Shown: one piece after another, positions 27,076 to 37,885 of the stretch | Layout: every line of letters starts with the position of its first letter | Position numbering within the stretch: the first letter of the stretch is position 1 | Origin: Guillardia theta CCMP2712 | Taxonomy: Eukaryota > Cryptophyceae > Pyrenomonadales > Geminigeraceae | NCBI RefSeq assembly: GCF_000315625.1 | Contig: NW_005434664.1 | Span: 62,001-126,000 of the forward strand | Reading direction: 5' to 3' | DNA length: 64,000 nt | The notes under the pieces: generated by a model | Told to the model about the DNA's origin: nothing | Seen by the model: only the letters and a program-made list of their open reading frames with translations | The model's database searches: none | Position numbers and translations under genes: made by a program

Positions 27076-29056
27076 TCAGCTTGGAAGGAGACCGAGTTTC
27101 CTCAAAGCTTCTATTCTCCTTTGCTCCATCTCGAGACGTTGGAGTTCTCGTTGCCTTTGAGTTCGTTCTTGAGCATTCTTGGATCGCAGAGCCCTCCTGT
27201 CGTCAGTCTCAAGGTAGGATACACAGTCTTTCTGAGATGACATCTGTATAGCAAAGAAGACTTCACCCCAAACCCCGCAGATAGTGTGTGCTGTCTGTTC
27301 TCCATTCCTGAAGAAGGAGAGCTCTCCAAGTTCAAGATCGAGATTCACCGTCAGGATGTCTCCTTTGCCCCAAGAAGTCCCTTTGTAGATCTCGAAGCTT
27401 CTTTGATTCCAAGCGTCTGTACAAGCAAAGTTTTCCAACATTCCACTCTCTGGGACCAGGACATCTCCGATGAACAAACAACCGCTGTAACTGTTCCACC
27501 AGAAAGACTTGTTGTTGGCGACAGCAAAGTCTCCCCAGTCAGCCCCTACTCCCACTGATGAATGCACAACCCCTATGCGCACTCCTCCTCCGTCAGGATC
27601 CAATTCGTCTACACGGAGCATCCAAGAGATCATTCCGACGGGTCTGCCAGCTTCCTCCTTCTCTGCTTGCTTCAAAGCTTCTGCTTTCTGCTTGTCGTTC
27701 TCGTCATCTATCTTCTTGATCTGCCTCAAGAGCAGGCTCATCTCCTTTACTTCTTGCGGCTTCATCTCTCCCCCTTGTTTCTGCTTGTACTCCAACTCAG
27801 CCAATCGAGTCTTCATCTGGGCGTACATGGCAGACTTCTTCTCGTTCTGGGCTGACATCTTGATCGGTTTCCCCAGCTCCCTTCCATCGCTTGTCCCCAG
27901 CTCCCTCCCTTCCCCTGTGACTTCTGGTTTCTGGCTCGATTCAACCTCGGCCGGTGGAATGATCTGAGACAAAACTCCGAGAGGAAGGGGCGAGCCTGAC
28001 GCTATCGGCATCTCGAAGCAAGTTCCACTCACGCTGCTCACAGTGTCTCTGGTGAGACGAATCCTGCAGGGCACTGGCACGCCATCGCCCCTCACACTCC
28101 CGTTGGCCAAACGAAAGGTTCTCCTCTCCGGATAATTCCATCGCACTGTGCGCGATGCGTGAAATTCAGCCCTCCACCCTTGAGCGGTATACAGCCCTCG
28201 ATGCGGCCCCTGGTAGGGAGAGTCGTCATTGCCAAGATAGGCAGTTGGTCTTGTCCGAGACAAACTGTTGAAGTCTTGAGATTCTACATCGAAGACATCC
28301 ACCCCCCCTCTGACACTCCAACACCATCGCTTGACGCTCTCGTCCCAACTCGGTTCATCTTCAAGAAAGCAAGCATGACTGTCAGCCCATGGAAGGTCTT
28401 TCTCCGTCTCCTCCACTTCAGGCTCCTCTTGAGGCATCAAGAGACAGGCTTCTATCATCTCCGAAAACTGAAAGACAACATGTGAGTGGCCTTCGTCTTG
28501 CTCTGCAAGAAGATGCAAGCAACCATACCTCGTCAAACTGGATGAGTCCATCCCCTGAAGTGTCAAACTCATGAAATATTCTTTGCAAATCATCATCGGA
28601 CTTCTCAAGCCCGAGCAGAGAGAAAGCTGTCTTGACTTCTTTCAGGTCAAGTTCCCCACTTCCATCGATGTCCATTTGCTGGAAAATTTTCAAGTATCGC
28701 TTCCTGCAACAGTATCGTTGATTGCTGAGCAGACAAACAATACGAATACCTTGAAATGGATTCAACTATGCGAATGAAGTCTTCATTCGTGATCTGTTGA
28801 TTCGGAGCTGACTTGAAGTGTTTGTCGTATATCCTTGATGCCTCGATCTTTTCGAGAGGCACTCCAAGCTCATGAAAAGCATCTTGCAAAATTCCAATGT
28901 CCAACTTCGTCTTGTAATCTGACGAGGCAGCATCAGAAACGATTTCAATGTCAATGGAGAGGTACCAAATATGCGCTGAAAGACTCTGATAATGTCTTGT
29001 TTCCTGCGTTCCTTCCTGTCAGCTGAGACATCTGGAGTTGCTGTGTCCGATGACAT
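27076..29056 (-). CDS. EF-hand plus SPRY-domain protein, about 608 aa, four exons
   Basis: Exons 29056-28966, 28918-28750, 28703-28529 and 28467-27076 join in frame; introns are 46-61 nt. An N-terminal EF-hand region contains two recognisable Ca2+ loops, DIDGSGELDLKE and DTSGDGLIQFDE, each with acidic residues at the expected ligand positions. Downstream helices suggest a degenerate third hand. The middle is an unrecognised Trp/Arg-rich domain. Then comes a charged coiled-coil stretch rich in K, E and Q, and a C-terminal SPRY-like domain (IGVV, FWWNSYSG, GDILTVNLDLELGELSFFRNG). The combination suggests a Ca2+-responsive adaptor that binds a partner through the SPRY fold. The last residues (RRIEALRKLGLLPS) are helical. 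Its neighbour is a calmodulin methyltransferase; co-function is only a suggestion. Confidence 0.88.
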
Positions 29057-29436
29057 CAGCTCTTGTAGACAGCAAGGTTGCGTGATCGTATTCTATCTCA
29101 ATGCGATCTGATGGTCATGGCAGATGTTGACAACCGTTGTTTCTTCACCGATGAGCGCATGTCAGCTTCAAGTGTTCAACTGAAGCGCAGCAGGGATGGG
29201 AAAGTGGGGCGGAGTTGTGATTGGACTACAATTCAAGCCAACCTCAGACAGACATATAAAGATACTAGAAAGACATCAAATACTGTGTAAGGTTTTCCCT
29301 CCGGTGCCCGCAGACATAATAGGAAACCGTGAGAGAGATGCTACTACGAAACTCGTCTTCGGGGTATCAAGCTCAGGAACATGGTGTCAGGTAGTCGTCA
29401 TCAGAGGCTGGGAACACCTTGCTAGCATTGCTTCAT
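29057..29436. other. Intergenic region, no feature recognised
   Basis: It lies between the 5' end of the EF-hand/SPRY gene and the inferred stop of the calmodulin methyltransferase gene, both on the minus strand. It presumably holds the EF-hand gene promoter. I see no repeat, RNA gene or convincing exon. Confidence 0.4.
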
Positions 29437-31387
29437 TCAATCATTCCTATCACTGCTCAAAACATGGGCATCTTCCTTCCCTTGCAACACGGACAACCGG
29501 AACCGCCTCGATGGCCCATCGCCTGGGGTTACATCAATCAACTCCAACGACAGAGATCCAGTCACTCACCCATGAGGGAGGCGTTATGCTTTTACGCTTC
29601 TTTTTTAGAACGATTTTCAACTGTTTCCAGAGAGAAAAAAGAAATGAGCAAACTAAGCGTCAAATTGTGAGATTCGCACCGGGTAATGAATGGATTCGTC
29701 ATACTGCAAGGCAAGCCCTTTCCCACCTTGATCTTGATTCGACTGTCAAACACAAACAATGCTGTCAGACCGTCGGAAATGTGCATTCTTGCCGTACGTT
29801 GAGAGCTTTTAAGTGTTTGCTCCAGACCTGGGCGACTGTTTTGAATATGCCTGAAAGGTGATAAGAAGCATCACCTCATCGTCGTACACTTGTTCTTGTT
29901 GGACCTCAAATTTCTCCTGAGAAGATTCAAGAATCACCAAAGCACCCACCATTGTACACATATCTACCTGCGCAAGGGCACAAAACTCTTCAAGAGTCCC
30001 TCCCCTCTTTGGCGCCCATAGCAACGCTTGCCCGTTTGAAGACAACAAAACATCTAAGGTGTGAACTGGAGTAACACTGTCAGAGTTTGAAAATTGGACC
30101 GAAGATAGAGACCTAAGGCTTTGTGGTAGTCGCGAAAAAACAAACAATCTGCGCCAATGACGAAATCAAAAGTCCCTGCTCTTGGAACCTCCGCTCCATA
30201 TCAAAATCTCTGAAAGGATTAGACTACAGCAAAACCTGCAGTGAACTGAGCTTCTCCGACCATATCAGCTGTCTGATTCCTATCTTGACGCAATGTTATG
30301 CAAGGTTGCAAAGCAACATCGCATCGAACACCTCTTTACAACAGAAGACAGTGGAGTGTTCAGGCCCTTGATTTGTCTTGAGACTCTCTTTCAATCCCTC
30401 AACAACCTGCTGCAGAGTCAACAGGCGAAAAGTTACCCCAAGAAGATACCTTCTCATTTCCTTTCATCACAATTTTCATTCGTCAGTCATTCAAACACAA
30501 TGATAATTGAATGTACCATCGGTAATCAGGATAGAGTTCATACAAACAGCTTTTGCTAAGAGCAATCCTGCAAGTCCAACCTTGAAAAATGTTCTCAACA
30601 GATTTCCAACTCAAATGCTGTTGTAGAATACCCCTGCCCCTATTTCGCAAACGTTTTTCCCGTCGAGCGTTGCAGACATCTTCAACAGACAATGTGCCAT
30701 CACCTGATACCTCTTTTTGGATCAAACCCACGCTGGAATCAATGTTCTACCTCCTCAGCCGGCCAAAGACAGACATGTCCTGTGCTGTCAACACCGTTGT
30801 TCTGTGAAGCTTGGAAATCCTTGATAGTGACCTGACGTTTCACATGGAAGGATCAACTTGTGGCACGAAGATTTATCAATTGCAGTTGGTAGGCTTGCCT
30901 TTCCGGAGACTCGCTGTCGCAGAATGATATTCTACGAGATGAGGGTTTCAATTTCAAGATAGATCGAATTTGAATACATCACTTTGTCATGATCTCCGGT
31001 CTTGTACTCAACCAGTTCGTACTGGATGTCTCCGTCTTGTTCATACTGTAGCATGATGATGTCATTATCTTGGTCTAAGTCAGGCAGCTCTTATTACCAG
31101 AGAAACGTTTGTGTTCTCATTCAACGTCTGATCAATCCTTTCTACCTGAATCTCTGGTTAAGGCATCGATTCTCAGACTGCGAGGGAAGCTAATACATGG
31201 AAGAGGTCAAAAGTATTGTGCCTTCGTACTGAAACTGCCTGCATCTCTTCTCGATCAAGCACGTTAACTGAATTATTCTTTTTCGGCCTCAGGAAATTTG
31301 CAACCATCTTCCATCTTGCCCGGGCTCTGTTTTTTGTCGGGTCAAGACTTGTGAACGATGGCGTGTAGAATCCATACCCTGCTTCAT
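29437..31387 (-). CDS. CAMKMT: Calmodulin-lysine N-methyltransferase (CaMKMT), at least 12 exons, first exon unresolved
   Basis: CaMKMT is an AdoMet-dependent class I methyltransferase that trimethylates a lysine of calmodulin. Splicing restores its signatures in order: ARWK and VSVRRHNTFDLFH; NNGVDSTGHVCLWPAEE (family CLWPSEEVLA); then, from exon 30703-30632, NVCEIGAG (AdoMet motif I); VGLAGLLLAKA; ITDGNEK, completed by an 11-base exon at 30460-30450; LIWSEKLSSLQ; FDFVIGADCLFF (motif IV region); ALLWAPKRGGTLEEF; and YDESIHYP near the C terminus. Introns are about 35-60 nt and phases agree at the joins I could check. The 5' end is open: the first exon resolved begins after an acceptor at 31388, so an upstream start exon is missing. 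The 3' end assumes the last exon reads through to the TGA at 29439-29437. Confidence 0.87.
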
Positions 31388-31957
31388 CTGGTTACGAATC
31401 CTGAATCTTCCACAAATTCGGCTCATGCACCGCCTCTTTACTAACTGTTTGTTATTTTCTGTTCATGTGTAATACTCTACTAAGACTCCCGCTCTTCTCC
31501 TCTATCGCATTACAATACACCACAACACAACACAACACAACACCATACAAGATCACATCACATCACATCACGTCACGTCACGTCACGTCACGTCACATCA
31601 CGTCACGTCACATCACATATCACATGATGTCTTGTTCGCTTTTACCCGACACGAAAATCTTCGAATTTGCCTCTGCGCTCGATCCCGCCATTTTATCGCA
31701 ATGTCCCCACCCCACCGCTTCACACAGACCGCTGAAACAGGGGGTACTGGGGTAGTACGGAAATCCTGGGCAGAGTATGCGGAGAGGAGACGAGTGAGGG
31801 GGTGGAGAGGTGGAGGATCAAGGGGAGAGGGAAGGGAAGGAGAAAGAGGAGGAGGAAGAGAGACAAAGAAAGGAGGAGGAAAAGAGAGGAGGAAGCTGAA
31901 GAAGGGCAGAAGACTACCAGAGGGGAACGGTGAGGAAGCGGAGCAGCCGCATCAAGA
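31388..31957. promoter_or_regulatory. Divergent intergenic region
   Basis: It separates the methyltransferase gene (minus) from the helical-repeat gene (plus). It contains the CATCA/CGTCA array at 31550-31618 and, at about 31790-31880, a purine-rich stretch (GGAGAGG/GAGGAGG) before the plus-strand ATG. The missing first exon of the methyltransferase may also lie here. Confidence 0.45.
31550..31618 (+). repeat. CATCA/CGTCA pentanucleotide array
   Basis: Imperfect tandem array in which CATCA and CGTCA units are interspersed, preceded by an ACAACAC-rich stretch. It lies in the intergenic region between two divergent genes. Confidence 0.93.
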
Positions 31958-34900
31958 ATGGCGGGGAGGAGAGAGCTTCTGCTCGTCTTTATGTTTTGCC
32001 TGTGGCCTTGCGCTTCACCTTTTCTTGGTCTCTATCCCTCTGCATTCCCCGGCACTTCTTTCTTCAATGTCTGGCCCATTCCAAAAGGACTTGCACTCAG
32101 AACGAAACAAGTGGAGGCCCCGCCTCTGAGCGATGCGCTTTCTTGGCTTGACGAAGACGGAGAGCATCTCAATGATCAGACAGCTGACATCTTAGAGAGC
32201 TTTGCTTTTGGAGATGGTCATCTTGAGGAGAAGCGATCGTTGTGTGCAAAGCAATTGTCGGATTTGAGGTTGAACATGTTTTATCCAAAGATAAAACAAG
32301 GAAGTGGTCAAGACACCTGGGGCCAGCTAGATGCCTTCCGCCACATCCTGGAGGCTCGCCTTCATTTCTTGGCATGCTTAGGTCCACAAGTCGCAGTACG
32401 GCAGTACGCTGGAGGGCATGGAGTAAAGTATGCATTGTTTTGGAAAGTAGCCAACCAAACATTTGAAAAATCTGAATTGGAGCAAAAGTATGTGAATGTG
32501 ACTTATCTTGCCTGCATGCCTTTGCATCAATCAATCAGTGAACCTCAGTGGATTTATCGCTTGGAAAAGTGTAGCGGAGAGGAATGGAATCATGCTTTCA
32601 CGAAAATCCAGGGACCTTGGAATAGAAAACCCGCACCTGATGACCCAATCTTCTTTTGTTTTGATCATTTCATGGATATGGTCTCGGCGGACATTCGCTG
32701 GCATTGGCCATTGGTAAGAAATAATCCTGCTGTCATTTCCAACATCTTTCGTGGGAATTTCGCAGTCAGCCGAGAAAGAAGCAGTTTGGAAACAGAGCTC
32801 GATTCCCTATCCTTCGATTACCTCCTCTGGAAAGTGTCGCAGGACGCAAAGAAAGGCAAAGCAGATCTTGGGGATGGCAAGGAGATCTTTCAGATCATCA
32901 ACGATGCGGGGCTTGTTCCATCTTATCTTTCACAACTCCTTCTCATGGACATTGTGGTGGGATGTGCACGGAGAGGTGAAGCTGGTCCAGAGGAGATCGA
33001 CATGGCGCTTGAGACAATCGAATCCCTGGGAATAGGGTCTGATATGAGCATGTATCTTCCTGCCCTTGAGGCTCTAGCATGGGCTGCGTATCATGGCAAG
33101 GCAAACATGAACGATGCCGAAGTCATGGTGTTGAGAATGATGGAATCTTGTTTTGTCTCCGAGAGAATGACTGAGCTGTGCTCCCTCCCTACCTTACACA
33201 GTTGCACCTGGTCTGTCTTGGTCTCCTGCTCTTTCAAGAACTCCATGGACAAGAGGCAATATGTCGGGCAGGCTGCTCCAGGGTTGAAATCCTCGTATAT
33301 TCAAGCAGATCTCAATTGGCGTGATTATGAATTCAATCTGATTAAGACCTTGGAGTGTTACAACGTGTCGAACAGCATCATCATATCTGCTGCAAGGATG
33401 CAGCTAATCTTAGCAGCTTCGCTTGTCGGTGATAGTAGTTTGGAGGAAGTTGAGACAAGATTGACAGAATTCCTGGAGCCGGATGTGGAATTGGAACATG
33501 GAATCGGTTATCCAATGGTAGGTGCTGTTGTTGCTCTTGCTCAACAAGGCAAAGCCACTCTGCAAGATATTCAAAAGACTGTAGCATATTGTGAAGTAGG
33601 AGGTCTGCAGCTTGACTCTTTGTTGGTTGCCCTTTGGCTGAATGGAACTTTAGCTGCATACCGGAGGAACGAGGCTAGTATTGACGACATTGTGGAATTG
33701 TTCAATGTTATATTTCGGCAACGAGTATCTCTTGAGCAGAGACTGTTCAATCAGGTCACAGACGCACTGATATATGGATATCGAAATCTCAATCTCTCAA
33801 CAAGCAAGATTGAACTCATAAAGAGTCAACTGCTTGTGATTGGAGGCACCTTTGACAAAAGCTTCTTTGACTTTTTCTTTGAGGTGGCGCTTGAAGAGCA
33901 TCTCAATAGAAACGTTACTGTATCTTGTTTAGATGCAGAATGCATTGTTGAGGACATGATGATCGCTGGCCATGAGCCCGATACTTTGACTTTGACCCAG
34001 CTGATGAAGATTTTTACGGTCGTCTGCTCCGAATCTCGAGGCTCAATCGAGGATGTTGCCAGGATACTCGACAAGGCAAAGGCAAGCGGAGTGCACTTCG
34101 ACAGCGCTCTGCTGATACAAACGATGCATGCGGTGTGTCAGTGTGCCAAACACGGACAGATTTCTCTTGAACAGACTGTAAGTTTGATGCTGTACCTGAG
34201 CAACGAAGAAGCGGTCACAGGGAGTGCCGAGCTTCTAGGTGCACTCATAGAAGTCGCGTCTGCAGCTGCTCCTTTTGGTTTAGCTCACATGAATCAATTG
34301 ATTCCGTTTGTCGATAGACTTGTACAGCTGAAAGGCGAGCTATCAAAACATCAGAAGCAACTTTTGATGTCGATCTTGGAAGCCAACGCACATCAGGGAC
34401 TGGCAAGTTTGAGCGATGCTGACTTGTCTATGAAGTATATTGAGGGTGGGGGAGAACGACCGACAAAGGAAATGCTTTCAGTATTGCTTGATGTGGTGGT
34501 GTCTGGTGCCGGTCGAGGCCAAGCTGCCATGAAGGATGGAGAACATGTTATCGGCAGAATGAGAGGCTGCGGCTTTGAAATAGGAGAAAGGGAATTGGAG
34601 CGCTTGTTACTGATTGCAAAGTTTTCTGTGCAAGCAAACGTCGGAAATTTCTCTGATAGTTGTAAAGCTGCAGAAGCTCTTCAGAGAAAGATTGGAAATT
34701 TGTCGTCAAAACATGCAGTTTGGATTCTTGAATCTGCTGTGTGGGGTGCGTTTCATCGACGGCAAAAGAATGAAGGGTCAGGCTACGCTGGATCTTGGTA
34801 CAATGAAACATGGGCAAGAGTGGATCGATTTCTGCAGTCATCTAACATCTCCGGTCAGCATCTTGGGTCTAAAGGAGTAGCTCTGTGCGCAAGATTTGCC

Positions 34901-35320
34901 TACTTGGCAGAAAGCAAGCACCTTGCTCTTCGCGCTTGGCAGTTTTTCAGATCAATTCCGCCCAAAAGTCGAAATTCGCTGGTCTATCGAGAGATGATCG
35001 GAGCGTTAGGGGCTGTGAGAAACAGCGAAGCTGCTCTCGGACTTCTCAAAGTAGCCATCAAGAACGGTATTCCCTTGACAGGGGAGATGTACATGACAAC
35101 CTATGAAGCTTGCAGCTACGATCCTGCTGTGGTTGAGAATCACTTGCATGAAGAGTTTGTTCACTGACTTGCTGCATCGCAGGTCCAAGAGTTACAAGAT
35201 GAGTACAGAGACAAGGTGGAGTCAGCGAAGAGAGAGGCTCCTACCCAACAGCTACGAACCTCTAGGCACAGACCAGAGGCTGAAGATGTGCTGTTGTCAC
35301 ATAATCAGGAAAGTAAGTGA
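31958..35320 (+). CDS. PPR-like helical-repeat protein with signal peptide, probably plastid-directed
   Basis: One long exon from the ATG at 31958 opens with a hydrophobic signal sequence (LLLVFMFCLWPCAS). About ten residues later comes PSAFPGTSFF, resembling the Phe at the signal/transit boundary of proteins imported into red-lineage secondary plastids. The rest is a series of about 35-residue amphipathic helix pairs (e.g. LPALEALAWAAYHGKANMND; LLDVVVSGAGRGQAAMKDG), degenerate pentatricopeptide-like units. Such proteins usually bind organellar RNA. The unspliced frame would stop at 35167. A 51-nt intron with donor GTTGAGA after residues YDPAV and acceptor CGCAG instead adds VQELQDEYRDK and a charged tail ending at 35320. 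GTAAGT at 35313 could be yet another donor. The N-terminal 250 residues are not repeat-like and not recognised. Confidence 0.75.
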
Positions 35321-35328
35321 CGTGTAGA

Positions 35329-36902
35329 CTAATCTAATTTCAAACAAAAGAAGTTCGATGTGAATGAATATTTATGTTGTCCAATCTTGTTGTGATTTCC
35401 TCCGGATCTGAAGTAAGATTTCCGTTCTATGCTGTATGTATTACATACCTTGGGGAATCGCTTGCTGAAATGTGATTGAAATCACTCTGCACAAAGTCTG
35501 TCGTCAGCAAAGGCTCCGCTTCTACAGGTTGGTGGTTGACATGTACAGATCCAGCTGCAATGAGGCAGCCACCAGGGCTTTCAGAGTCAAGCTCTTTTCT
35601 GTGCTGATAAACGCACAATCGACGCCATCGATGCTTGTGCTTTCGTGACAGCATCATGCTTATATGACCCCATTGCCAGCACCTAGCAACAAGGAGGATC
35701 ATTGCCATTCAACAAGAACCCACACGAAAACAAAAAAAATCACTAAAGAAAGTCAGGTTGCACCGCATCGCACCGCATCGCATCCCAACACATCACATCC
35801 CAACACATCACATCACATCACATCACATCACATCACATCACATCACATCACATCACATCACATCACATCACATTACTGTGTCATATCATAACACATCACA
35901 TCGTAGAGGAGAAGGCGTACGTTATTTCATTCCGCTGAGTCGTGCGTACCCAAAGATTGAAACAGATAATCATGTGCTTTTGGGCCATCTGCACAAGACT
36001 TTTGTTTTGATACAAGTCCAACAGGGTAAAAAATCTTTTGCTGATCTGCATGTAACGATCAATTTTGCTCACTATAACAATCATCCTTTTACCATTTGCA
36101 GGCAAGCCTCCTTCTGTGTAGCTACAAACCTTTCTTCTTGCAATTCACACTCCATCTGCGAGACAAGCGTTTGCAGTTCATCTCCCAAGTTGTTTAGGTC
36201 GTGTCTGGCCTGTTCCTTTGCCAGCTTTATGACACTCTCAATGTTCGTCGGGTCCATTGACTTGGAATGCTTTCGCTGAAACGGCCAATTCTCAAGGAAG
36301 GTCAGAGTCCTGTTCTGAAAGAAAGAGTTCAAAAACCCCGAATTCGGGTAACGCTGCTTGTCGTTTTGGACATGATCGAATAATCTAGAAGGAGCTTCGT
36401 CTTCACGGTCTGAAGTTAGGTTGTTCTTGGCATGGGTGAAAGTCTCGTTGATATTCAGTTGATCTTCATGATAGCAAGCATGCCTACAATGTCCTTGCTT
36501 CTCGTGGTCTTGCCTCTTGCAGACGTTTTTCGAAGGTTGAGGTTGAGGGCTTGAGAAGCTGAGATGTATTTGCAACCCACTGCGATCTTGACGCGGGTAG
36601 AGGAGGCCTGTGATAGTCTTCATCGGGTCAAAGACGCTGTTTGATTCCAACATGTCGACTGGCGTAGGGGCTCTTGAAGCATCGGAGGTTGCGGAGGAGC
36701 GGCAGGGAGTGCATTTCAACTGCCTGATGCGGTTCAGGTTGGCGATCAAGTCCTTGGCATTCGTGCTGGTCCCCAGCGGATGCTCTGGCGAACAGCCAGC
36801 CTCTGCATCGACTCGCGGCGTGAAGGCTGTCGAAAGCTCTTCTAGCGGCATTGAGATCTGCTGCATCACAATCAGCTCACCAGAACAAAGTTTCGACTTC
36901 AT
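35329..36902 (-). CDS. Uncharacterised charged protein, several exons, 3' exons tentative
   Basis: The main exon, 36902-36093, encodes a hydrophilic, Cys/His-containing, mostly disordered N-terminal part, then helical segments (NIESVIKLAKEQARHDLNNL; DELQTLVSQMECELQEERFV). A 47-nt intron (36092-36046) leads to ISKRFFTLLDLYQNK... and HMIICFNLW, with basic/aromatic helices. From there either the frame stops at 35896 or a donor after FNLW skips the CATCA array to exons at about 35670-35449 (HISMMLSRKHKHRWRR; VEAEPLLTTDFVQSDF) and a last one ending at 35329. I favour the longer model because those segments look coding, but their phases are not all settled. I do not recognise the family. Upstream exons near 37100-36930 are possible. 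Confidence 0.55.
35795..35872 (+). repeat. CATCA pentanucleotide array
   Basis: About fifteen CATCA units, perfect at the right side and mixed with CATCC at the left. It probably lies in an intron of the minus-strand gene 35329-36902, just beyond the 3' end of the helical-repeat gene. Confidence 0.94.
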
Positions 36903-37885
36903 CGTTTGTCTCTGCTATCTCTACATGATCCTGTAGCAAAGTTGTTTGCGATGTTGTACATCGATCATTTCCGAACATCTTCCTGCTAACTTTTGGTCCT
37001 CCTTGAATATTTCTACCCTGCGATGGATGCTGGAAACCAGACTGTTCATCAACAGAACAAACACTCTATAACAATCTCGACTTTTTCGTTTCATCATCAT
37101 GAATTCATAGTCATCATTAAGTTCGCATCTTTTCGATGGCGTGCAAGTGAGCAGATATAGAAAAGCAAAATTTTCGCGTCTGGTCATCCATGTTATCTCA
37201 ATCTTCGTGTTTGGAGTCAAGATGTGGCATCGTCATCACATGCATCACATCTGTTCCATGTCGGTCTTGTCGCTCACTCCTTGTATCGCGGCTCCATTGC
37301 GAACGGCCCTAACCTCTCTCCGTTACACCTCTGAACATGGCGCTGCCTACATTGTCACCATCGATAACTAATTATCTGCTGGTACTGATGACTTGCCGAC
37401 CCGGCCCGTAGACGGTGCCAGGCTGAGGGTTCCGGGCCCCGGGCCGACGGACCGTGTGAGCTCGGAGTCGGACTGGCAGTCCAAGCTAAGTTCAACGTGA
37501 CCGTAAATTGAACGCCGGGGCCGGGAGGACTCCGCCGGGGGGACGACCGGGACCCGGCCTCAGGCTGGGCGGCCGCCCCGGGGCCCGGGGCCTGGCGGCC
37601 GGGCCGGGCTCGTGGCTTTACTACGGCGTTAGTTAGTTTTAGAGACCGAAGTTGAGTAAAATAACAGCCATAATAGTTAATTAGGGTCTAAATAGCTTAT
37701 TATCCTGTTTGTTTGTTGTTTGTTGCAGGTGAAGAAAATGGCAGGGGAAGGGGAGAGGAGGAGGGAGAGAGTGCTGGATAGAGCGAGAGGTCGGTGGAGA
37801 AGAGCACTGAATAGAGCACGTACATGACAAGAAATCTGAGAGAAAGAGTTGAAGTAACTGTTCATCGACTTTTACAAAAAGAAAT
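36903..37885. other. Intergenic region with possible exons and a G+C island
   Basis: It lies between two divergently oriented genes. Bases 36930-37110 on the minus strand have a coding look (NSLVSSIHRRVEIFKEDQKL) and may be an upstream exon of the minus-strand gene, but no join could be proven. Bases 37388-37625 form a G+C-rich island, listed separately. Confidence 0.4.
37388..37625. promoter_or_regulatory. G+C-rich island upstream of the ankyrin gene
   Basis: About 240 bases that are strikingly G+C-rich (runs such as GGGCCCCGGGCC and CCGGGGCCGGG) in otherwise balanced sequence, roughly 260 bases before the ATG at 37886. CpG is frequent. A promoter-associated island is the simplest reading; no coding potential is evident. 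Confidence 0.5.

Noticed and set aside
29196-29861. Plus-strand open frame of 221 residues
   Set aside because: It runs antisense to the C-terminal exons of the calmodulin methyltransferase, which show family motifs on the minus strand.
31550-31618. Possible CRISPR-like array
   Set aside because: The units are five bases with no spacers and the genome is eukaryotic; it is a microsatellite.
37388-37625. Fragment of ribosomal RNA gene
   Set aside because: Although very G+C-rich, no conserved rRNA segment is recognisable.
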